Below the pieces are notes generated by a model. The model was not told the origin of the DNA, did no database searches, and saw nothing but the letters and a program-made list of their open reading frames with translations. Shown here in pieces: positions 47,695 through 64,000 of a DNA stretch of 64,000 nucleotides. Source of the stretch: Lingula anatina (taxonomy: Eukaryota > Brachiopoda > Lingulata > Lingulida > Lingulidae). Within the stretch, counting starts at the first letter, position 1; each line of letters starts with the position of its first letter. The position numbers and the translations under genes are program-made. The stretch covers positions 205,945-269,944 of the forward strand of contig NW_019775443.1 of NCBI RefSeq assembly GCF_001039355.2. Reading direction: 5' to 3'.

Positions 47695-50600
47695 AACAAC
47701 AAAAAAAAACATTATTTAATTTCCATATTTTGATTAAATCATCTTGGTTATGTAATCACAGAAACCAAAACCAACCTGTGTAGTAGCTGCACATATAACT
47801 GTACCTAGTCTATAAATATCATGCCTGTTTAAACTACATAAATTTTGCAATGTTTTTAGAGCGATAACAGTAGCTTTTAGACATCTGCATACATTTGTCA
47901 CACATATTTTACAATGGGAGTTGTATGTTTTCAGACTGGACAGACTGTAAAATATTCCCAGAGACCAAAGCAGAGTCCCAGGTCGTTTGCACCTGCACTT
48001 GAGTTTGTCTACACATCACACCTACTGACAGTTACATTCTATCCATTACAATGCCTCCCTTCTCTACCTAACCTGACATGACTGCAAATCCACTAAGCAG
48101 GTAACGTCTGATTGTACAAGAACCCAAAGAAATTCCCATTTAAAAGAATAATAAGAAAAAACAATCTATATTTAGGTATCCTATTTCCCCCACCTTTTCA
48201 GGAACTGTGGGAAACACCAGTCATTTATCTTCCTTCACAAAATAAGCTGCCCCAACAGCAGTCTTTCATTATGTGCTTGGCTCTCGCCCAAACCATTAGG
48301 AAATCCAGGCACATAACCTAGTAACATAATCAGCAATATGCAACTCAATATTTCTCTGCATGCTGTCTCGCAAAACTGCTGCCATTTGCAATGCTGCTAC
48401 TGTACACTAGGAATATATAATTAAAATATTGACACATTTTAGAGTGAAGAGTGAAGTGGAAATTAAATATAATCTTTTTGATTCCTAAGAAATCTTTTCC
48501 TGAAGAAGCGGAATATTTAATCAGCTACTTATCATTCTGACCTAGAGCCCAAGCTAACCAAGACAGAGATGATCTGATCAGACTTTTCTTAAGTTCCACT
48601 CGAACAAGCAAAATCCTTTCCTTTTACCTTTTGACCTTCCTAAGTTGTGTATCCCGTGCACCACCAAGAGGCCCCAGCACCAACGTGAAACTGTTGTCTA
48701 CCAGTGCAGTGCCACAGTATATAGCACACATGACATTTTCATGCAGGTCATGTGACTTATCAGTATGCCAGTCTAATCCATCAAATAAGGCCAAGCCTCA
48801 GCACAGTCTCAAGAAATAGAGCTCTGATTTATGGCACTTGTCCAAAACTAAGCTCCATAAGATTTAAATCCCAGATTTTTTTTTGGAGGCATTTGATGTT
48901 TTGACAGGAAAACAAATACGGCCTGTCTCATGAAATCAGCAATGCAACTAAGATACATGTAGGTTCGAAGCGTATTCTATATATGTAGTTGAACCCAACA
49001 GGAATAACAATTATTTTTTAAAAATGAAAATTGCAAGGAGCTACTTAAAGGAAGTAAATGTGCACCTTAATAAGGAAAAAGAAAGTTTCTTATTGATAAA
49101 ACTCTGAATTAAAATTACCTAACTATAAAGTTCACAGCAGATAATTCATTTTTGATTCACAAACAACCATCATTTCCATGAATACTGGTGTACCCTCATT
49201 TCTAAGCAATTGGTATATGCCGTCACACATTATTTTCATTTCCAAGCACTGAGCCTCAGTTCCAAAACGACCCTTAATTGGGACAAAACTAGCTGGAAAT
49301 AATCACACAGGAAGACTGAGCTAGACTAAACCTCTCTTTTTGTATTTCTAATATGAAGCACAAGATGCAGTTTTGTTCCTGCATGCTAGTTAAAGTTTAC
49401 AATTGAAGCCACTTGTAATATACACAACAGTCAATTATAACCACAGACTCAATGACACACCAAAATGTCGCATTTAGACAGACCATTTCTACACTCCGAC
49501 TCTTTTTTCAACAATAAATAAATGCAAATTAGAGGTGGACCTACATTATCACTGAGACAAACAGTGACCTCTCATTGACTTCTAAAATTATCTGTCAAAA
49601 TGATGAAGTGGTGATAACACCTGTTGCCTTTTTAACCTCAAATACCAAGCAACAAAAGTGAGGGTTGTGTAAGAAAAAAACTGACCAACTTTTATTTTGG
49701 AAATCCCTATAAAAAAATCTACTGCCATTAGAATCATATTTTAAAACTAAAATGATGTGGCAAGTTTTCACACATTTAAGAAACCTAGATCATCAATGAC
49801 CAAATAAAACTGCCTCTTGAGATGGACAGATAACAACCTGCAACATAAGAAGACTAACCTGCTACAAACAAGGCACTCTCTTGGGTTTCTTCTGAAGTGG
49901 TAGGTAAATCCGTCACTGGAAAGGTTTCTTCTTTAGCTGTGCCAATGGGTACAGGGGATTCATCAATCACTGGCCTGATACTATCAGGTTCAACTTTTGA
50001 TTCTGATTCAGTGTCATTCACCTCCTGACTTTGAGTGTCCAGTTCTACAGGAACTTCACGTGAAGTTGTCTGATCTTCACATTCCTTGAAAGTGCCACTG
50101 GCCGTGTCTACATCTATCCTTTTGGAATCTATTTCTGTATGACAGTTCATCACATTGTTGTTTTCTCCTGAGTGTGAATTGGTCAACATTTCAATTTTTT
50201 CACTTTTAAGTGGTAGAATTTCACTTGAATGAAAATTCATGCCCAACTCCTTTTTCTTTAAAATATCCAAAGATTTGGTATCTGTGAACACATCCATTGC
50301 ATTTTGCACTTCAATACTTCCAAAGCCTTTCTTGTCATCCGAGAAATCAAAATGAGATTTGAGCAATGTTTTCTCCAATTTATTGTACTCTATGTCTGGT
50401 GGCTTTGGTGAAGTTGAAAGTGCATAATTTACTGTCACAATATTCACATCTCTCCTATCAGCAACAATGGTTGACTCACTGACAGGAGGATCATGCATGC
50501 TCTCCATACTACTGTGTGGACTTGAATCAGAGGAGCTGACAGAGCCAGTATGATTTGGCCTGGAGTTGGAGTGGTCATGTTGAATGTGATCATCAAACGA

Positions 50601-53600
50601 CTGACTGCTGAGTTCAGAATCATGGTTATGATTGACAGTCAGTCCAGATGGATGATTAGGTGATTGTCGGCCCGTGTCCAGCTTGACCCCACTGCCTTCA
50701 GAATTTTCAGTTCCCACTCCACTTTCCGGAGAAACATTTCCAACAACATCATTGACAATTGTTTCTTTCAGCTTTGCTTTTACATGCTCCTCATAATTTT
50801 CTAACTTATTCACAATTGGGGTTTCAACAGTTTCTTTGGTCCTGATATCGTCTTCTTTGCTGACATTTTCTGCTGGATCGTTTTCATAGGACGATTCCTG
50901 CTGTGGAGATTCTGGATTCAGAGTCTTTTCCTCTGTGGTATTCACAGGTTGTGCACCCTCCTGTTCATTCATTACACCAGTAGACACTGAGGGGACACTG
51001 AGAGAGTCCTCCTCTCCAACTTTACGTCCTTCATTATGATCAGTCACTGAAGTTCTTTGGAGAATTTCTCCATTTGGTGCATCAGTGTCGCCCTGAGTTT
51101 TAGACACGTTTTCCTCCACAAAATCTACAGATACCCTAGCCTCTGGAATCAAGTCACTTTGTTGAGACCCAGATGATGCTTCAGACTTCGGTATTACATT
51201 CGTATTACCCGTCTTTCGTGCATTATGAGAAAATAAGTCACTAGGCCTGTTATATAGCCTTGTATCATGTGGCAACCAATTGTGTAAATGTCCAGCTGCA
51301 AAGGATCCAGCCCCTGCTGCCAACCTCTCACTAAACTGTCTTTTCTTTTCATCTATAATTAGTCCTTCCGAGTCCCTTTCAATGGGTTCTAACTGACCAG
51401 TGTATGGATTTACCATTTTTTCAGGACTGAACTCTGAAAAGACTTCAAACCTCTCTGAGGGAAAAGTTCTTTGATGAGGCACCTTGCCTAATTTTGATAA
51501 TCCTGGTACTGTGACAAGCTCTGGTAATGATTGCGATGTTAGGGTTGAGGTTGATGCGGAAGTTGTAGTCCTGATGCAAGCTGAAGCTGTTGTGCTCAAT
51601 GTTCCAGTGGTACTTAGAGCTGCAGGGTTCAGCTCTGCTAAAGGGTTTGGTATGCTCTCTATGCTCACTTCTCCCTGGACAGATGTGGGAGTAGCCACCT
51701 TGGCCTGGCCATCTTTGGGCTTCCTGGGACGCCGCTTTTTCTTTGGGGGAGGTTCACCAAAATGAGGGAAGGGTCCCTGCATAGGGAACTTTCCCACTGA
51801 TGGCAAATGATTTGCATGACCACCAGACAGGTCCATCTGCAGAAGGTTCACCAACAGAGGACTGGATGTGGACAGGTCTGTGCTTGGCCTTGGAAGATTG
51901 TTCAGCTGATGAGGGTAGGCCATGGGCGAGGGCGGTGATCCTGGTGCCTGACTTACAGTTGTGGACAGCCGTGGTGAGCCAGCCTGTACTTGGCTGGTGG
52001 TAGGGGAAGGTAAGTTGTGACTAGTAGTTGGTGAAGTATAGCCAGTCAGGCTCCTGCCTGGAGGTGTGTTATTAAAAGGAGTATTCCTCCCAGGTGATGT
52101 GTAAGCTGGCTGACTAATGTGGTGAAATGGGATGGGATCACTGCGAGTAACAACAGTATTTGGGGACTTAAAGCCTCCTGGCTCAAATATTGAATCAAAT
52201 ATTGTCCCTGATGTGGAAGAAGATGCTGTTGCTGTAGCAGTTGATGTTGCTGCTGCTGCCGCTGCTGTAGATCCCTGCTGTCTCAAATATTGTGCAATGT
52301 TTTTCCTTGTAGATTCAACACCACTTGGCCCTGCTCGATTCATGGAATCAGAAGTGGCCATGTCAAACATATTGCTACTACTAGATCCAGACTGTCCAGC
52401 AGTACGAAACACCAACTGTGTCCTTTCATTGTTCTTCCCAGCTATTGTTAATGAAATGACCTCATCTCCCTCTATCTGTACAGCTAAAACCCCCAGCTCT
52501 AGCAGGGTCCTGTCTCCATGGGCTGCTAGCTGACGTAACCTGACTGCAGCTTCTTTGGGGATATTGAATGTGACCCGCACACTGTTCCATGGTTCAACCT
52601 TTTTCAAGATCAGCTTTTCTTTTTCTGAAAAACAAATTGAAAAACCTTATGAAAACATGATCAAAATAACCTCTTTTTTTTGTTGTTTTTGTTCAGAATA
52701 TCTTTCTTTAAATTCTTTCTTCCATTAAAAATTAATGAGGACAACAGAGCTTAAAATACTGAATTTGCTTTGCAGTGCCTTTCAATTTATAATGTATATT
52801 TAGGTCCTGGAAACTAGTAAGTGGCAGTTTTCCTACATAACACATAGGCCTTATTTTTCTGCATTTACTTTTATAACTTCAATTTTTAAAATACTGTTTA
52901 CTGTTAGGAAATGACAAATTTTTGAAAGATCTTTAAAAATCCAAGTAGGTCACACCAAATAAACAAAAGTTGAAATATACAAAACATATTTTAATGTATT
53001 TTTTATGAGTAATTTCATTATTTATGCTATTTCCTTAACAATAAATTAAATATAAAAGCATTGAATTCTGGGATTTTAAAGAAAATATCAAAGAAACAAA
53101 ACATTAATTCAATAATCAGTTAATTATATAGAACATACAATTTAAAACAAATTTCAAATGCAAATGACCATTGGGAAGATAAATTGAACTGACAAAAAGC
53201 AATAAAGAAATCATAATTTATGCATATCTGCAAAATCATCTTGATTTCAAACAATGTGATGCTGGAGTATTTGCTCACATCTCCGTTCACCCACTAATAT
53301 TGAAAAACTACAGATCATTTGCTGAGAACTATTTCTTTCCCTGCATTATCACTTGGCCTAGTTCTTTCTATGCAGTTGTTGACTTAACTGTAGAACTGGC
53401 ATATTGCCAACTATCAAATAATTAAATTCAGAATTATTCCCAAACACCATTAACCTGCATAGACCACAGGTAACATATCTGATTAGATCAACTAATTAAA
53501 ATATGACATTAATTGTGATTGATCACCATAATACAACATTACCATGGCAACCAATACCCTTTATATAAATTATTATCAATGAAGAAAAATAATACCAACT

Positions 53601-53779
53601 AGAGGATCAGAGAGGCGATACNAATAAAGCACTATTAATGTTTTTCATTGAAAATTACCTTTTAACAATAATTTTGTTAATTTCCTTTCCAGACTTTTTA
53701 GTCTAACAGGTAGGTTGGGGTCATTGAAATCTCCCTCACAGGTGAAGACAGTCTCAATATAGGTCTCTTGTGGCCCCAT
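42011..53779 (-). CDS. NCOA6: Nuclear receptor coactivator 6
   Basis: A nuclear coactivator, in vertebrates a subunit of the MLL3/MLL4 histone methyltransferase complex that binds nuclear receptors. Five coding exons: 53659-53779, 49859-52624, 42665-46489, 42323-42427 and 42011-42054, giving 2286 aa (human about 2063). The family-defining N-terminal region is clear: LVLKK-like LILKKVEPWNSVRVTFNIPK at residues 45-64, then LGVLAVQIEGD. A nuclear receptor box SPLLVNLLQMDLSG (LXXLL near residue 300) matches the vertebrate first motif. A basic stretch (KKKRRPRKPK) near residue 340 is a likely nuclear localisation signal. The 1275-codon exon encodes a long acidic Glu/Thr/Ser region, then Ser/Pro/Gln-rich sequence and a basic C terminus ending KRRR. 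No second LXXLL was seen. The start ATG follows an acceptor by 17 bases, so a 5' UTR exon lies upstream. Confidence 0.92.
46490..49858 (-). other. NCOA6 intron between the two giant exons
   Basis: A 3.4-kb intron with donor GTTAG and acceptor TTTCAG. It contains an A run with AAC units (about 47661-47710). No internal exon is recognised. Confidence 0.6.
53597..53622 (-). repeat. Dispersed repeat fragment ending at an ambiguous base
   Basis: Positions 53597-53621 are the exact reverse complement of 25338-25362. The next base is a single N, after which similarity stops. The N may mark a collapsed or badly closed repeat in the NCOA6 intron downstream of its first coding exon. Confidence 0.6.
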
Positions 53780-55460
53780 CTTCCAAGCACAAGATCCTGA
53801 AAGGAAAAAAGTGAGGTAGGTGTCATCTCTTCTCATGAAATCTCATATTAAAAGAAATGACATAACATAATCCATTAGTTGTGTTGGTTGTTATTTTCCA
53901 ATACATACCACTATTTCATCTTAAAAACAGCTAGTAGTTACAGTGATCCGTCTCTGGTTACCCCTGAAGCTACATCCTATAACCGAGTACCAAGCACGAA
54001 AATTCATTTGAATCAATGGTATCAATGTATTATAGGCAAATACACATGTACCACTATGCCACTGAATTATTTAAGTTACCAAATATTTCTATTTAGTGGT
54101 TACTTGTATTTCAATATTCTTCACTAAAAGTTACACAGTTCAACAACATTGTTCCTCCAACAGCTGACTTGAAGTTCAGTTGCAATTCATAAAACAAATA
54201 CTAGTTGTGTTAGGTGTGTCTGTCTTACACCAATACAAAAAAGTTCTTGCTAAATTATTTGATGCATAGAGGAGGGGAGCTTAAAGCTGGCAGGAAACAA
54301 GCAAAAATAAAATCTGTTGTCAGACATCTTAAGGGATGTGATGATAACACTTCCATCATATTACCTTCACTGATTACATAACATGGTGATATAACACAGA
54401 AAATAACATTTGAAATAATGAATAATGATCTTACCAAAGTTTAAAAAAATACACAATTACTGGAATGTCTCATGTAAAATGAATAGTTTCAGAAGTGTTT
54501 TTTGTTTTAATTTCTTGTAACTTGTAAGCATACACAAATTCCACAAATTAAAGCTGACCCTCACAAATGGAGGTTACATACTGTATGTCAACAGAAAATT
54601 AAACAATATACAAAATGTCAGACAGATGAGATAATAGACATTCTTAATGACAAGAATATTTAGATGTCAAATAAATCATCATAACTTTCTGTATGCATAT
54701 ATTAATCTACAAAAAGGCTGTTCAAAAATGTTTACAGATTTTGTGACAAACAGTGTTATCTGCATCATGACATCTTTATGACCAGCAAATCTGCAATGGT
54801 CCTAAAATTAATGAAACAATACCAGCATATGTTTGCATCTGATTTAGAAGATGTCTTAAAACTTCTTCTAAGGCCTACTTTTTCTTGAAATGCAGAAACT
54901 GTATATATTTGCTCAAGGTAAATTCGCAAAAAATCTAACAAAGAAGGCTGCTTAAGTCCTACCAAAAATTTTAAAATACCGTTTTCTGCAAATGCAATCA
55001 CGTTCGGATGGAGTTGTGTGATGCATTAAACATTTCAATTTCAGAATTCACATGCAATTTTCTAATGCGCAAAAAGGACCGCTATTCTGTGTTATTTATT
55101 TTATTGATATCCATGTGACGCCAAATCGCAGTGCAAGCGATCCAGATTGCATGTTCAGAAAGAAAGGTTCGAAACTTATCGTTCGGAGACGCAGGGACTT
55201 CTTTAAAATCCAACCCACTTATACAAAATATCTAACTTGGGTATTTACGTTAAAAAATATGCAAATATATTTGTTAATTATTGTTTGTTTGGAAATTTAA
55301 TAATAATTGGGGGCTGACCTGGAGATGGAGGTTCATGGCGTGGCCCTTACTTCAACTTCTTGTAATTATAATAATTGAACAGTACGACAGTGCGCCCTGC
55401 ACGAGTGAGAAGAAATGACATAATTCAATTCATTCAGACTGATGACTCTTGCAGACTTAC
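53780..55460 (-). other. Probable NCOA6 first intron
   Basis: The minus strand has an acceptor at 53797 and a strong donor at 55460. No coding sequence is seen between them. Confidence 0.45.
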
Positions 55461-55560
55461 CCTTTAAAGGAATATTTCCTGGTACAAAATCCTATCTTTT
55501 ATGTCTGCCATTGAACAATAACAAGTGCCGCCATTTGCAATCCACTGATGACGCATGCGT
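55461..55560 (-). promoter_or_regulatory. Candidate NCOA6 promoter and 5' UTR exon
   Basis: A strong minus-strand donor (AAAGG then GTAAGTC) ends a candidate exon at 55461. Upstream on that strand are AAATGGCGGC (55527-55536), a YY1-type start-site element, and the palindrome ACGCATGCGT (55551-55560), which resembles an NRF1 half-site pair. This layout is common in TATA-less housekeeping promoters. The ATG in the YY1 element opens an 11-codon upstream frame that ends within the exon. Confidence 0.4.
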
Positions 55561-56881
55561 ATTGGGTTTCAAGAATGACGGGAAATTTTTCATTAGCCCA
55601 CCAGGTGTCGCCACATTGCTATGGTAAACAAATTTTCTTCTGGCAAGGGCGGTCATTTCTCGCAAACATGTCAGCAAATATAAGTAACCTGCAACGAGAC
55701 AAAACCAATGACGCTTCTCCTCCGTAGGAAAGAGAACCTTGCATGCGTTTCCTTAATCCATGGGCATAACGTTGATTATTTACGTAAGAATAATTACTTC
55801 AACCTTGGAAATGAGCAGCAGTTGGGTTAGTTATGTGCAAAAAGTAAATAAATGCAGTAATGATCTGCATGTGGCAAGTGCAGTTTGAAAACCAATGAGA
55901 AATGACAGAAAAAAAGAATGAAAAGGAAAGTGATAAAAGAAATTAGAACAGGTGATTCCCTTCAATAGGCTACAATCATTTACCAATATAATTCCCTGGT
56001 TAGAATTACTGTTAAACTGAATTTTGATCGCAGTCTTAAGAGATTAAGATCTGACAGCAAAGAAAACTGATCCATTCACTGCAAAAAAAGTTTTTCTTTA
56101 TTATTCAATATGATAAAGGAAATTTAATATACCCCTTGTTTCCAGAAGAACATGCACAAATGCAAAATGCCTGTTTGATTTTCCATTATTTACAAGTTGG
56201 GTCAGGATAATTAATACCCATTGCCATGTGGACCCTAACACACTGTTTGACTTGTCATACCCTGCTATCAAGGAGGAGCTGAGCAAGCACAAATTTTACT
56301 TTTCTGTAGCCTTGAAAGTCTCCTAAATTCAAATTTCTGTTAAAAATACCAAATACAATTTATTTATATTTGTTCCTTTATTAACTTCAGAAAATCTTTT
56401 ATATTGTTATCTTTGAATTTAACATTATAGTCTTGTACTCTCACTGGGAGAATAAAATTCTTCAGTTGATGTTGCCTCTGTAGATCATCTGGTTGGAGCA
56501 ACATATTCAGCTTCTCCAACAGCATCTCAACTAACACACTCCATCAAAATAAGTTTCAAGATATTCAAAATACCTTCATTAATATCAATGCATTAAGTGA
56601 CAATAATTTTCATATATGGCCTCAAGCCTCACAAATAAATACAAGACTCACTTCTTTCAACTCAAGAGTACCATTTCAAACGGCACATAAACCACATTCA
56701 CTGATAAAATGGTTAGAAATATGTAACAGGGGGCTTCAGATTCAGTATTGGTTTTCTGCTTTTCCAAGCAGTTAACAGATTCTGTTTGAAATGAGTCGGG
56801 AGTGCTTAGATATATCCAATGGGCATTCCATTGAAAGTCATCCTTTTTAAATTTTAAATAAGCATCCTCATCAACATTTCC
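55561..56881. other. Intergenic region between EIF2S1 3' end and NCOA6
   Basis: No coding exon is supported. The region contains AT-rich single-copy-looking DNA and no repeat I can define. Confidence 0.45.
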
Positions 56882-56887
56882 TTTATT
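56882..56887 (-). terminator. EIF2S1 polyadenylation signal
   Basis: TTTATT on the plus strand gives AATAAA on the minus strand, about 90 bases after the EIF2S1 stop codon. Confidence 0.6.
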
Positions 56888-56975
56888 TCCAACCCCCTCC
56901 ATGCCCTCCAAAATGTCCAAATGTGCACAGCCTCTGTGAAATCCAAGTCCTCATCATCATCCTCATTCCTCAGCA

Positions 56976-64000
<7,025 letters not shown>

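Overview
The window is AT-rich eukaryotic nuclear DNA with many short introns using GT-AG sites, long intergenic stretches, several transposon remnants and a 433-base assembly gap (24433-24865). The gene set (one glial-cells-missing factor, RPS7, PEX13, GPLD1, NCOA6, EIF2S1) and the compact introns point to an invertebrate bilaterian, such as a hemichordate, echinoderm, amphioxus or lophotrochozoan. I cannot narrow it further from sequence alone. Exons were assigned by reading splice sites, phases and protein similarity by eye. In the five complete genes every exon junction keeps frame.

Layout, left to right. The last coding exon of an unrecognised plus-strand gene ends at 3661. A repeat-bearing intergenic stretch follows. 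The gcm gene (minus; CDS 10371-14024, 621 aa) has a long 3' UTR and a candidate promoter with a non-coding first exon near 18.0-18.1 kb. RPS7 (plus; 5' end near 22961, stop 25737) lacks its middle exons in this assembly. PEX13 (minus; 27201-29716, 423 aa) and GPLD1 (plus; 29976-40161, 25 coding exons, 836 aa) are head to head, 259 bp apart. NCOA6 (minus; 42011-53779, 2286 aa, five coding exons of which two are very large) converges on GPLD1. EIF2S1 (minus; 56976-61573, seven coding exons, 329 aa) follows. The last 2.4 kb show no recognisable coding sequence.

The genes do not form a functional pathway. They are a developmental regulator (gcm), translation components (RPS7, EIF2S1), a peroxisome import factor (PEX13), a secreted phospholipase (GPLD1) and a nuclear receptor coactivator (NCOA6). 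Apart from gcm, most look broadly expressed.

The most notable non-gene content is a 1.3-kb TTAA-flanked element in GPLD1 intron 9 carrying an intact THAP-domain reading frame (Kolobok-like). A probable second end of the same type runs into the RPS7 gap. A 1.3-kb element with perfect 17-bp terminal inverted repeats and a 6-bp target duplication sits in EIF2S1 intron 4. A small transposon family with 5-bp target duplications has copies on both sides of gcm. RPS7 intron 2 holds a near-perfect foldback hairpin. Around gcm there are exact GCM-type octamers and a cluster of Pumilio-type motifs in the 3' UTR.
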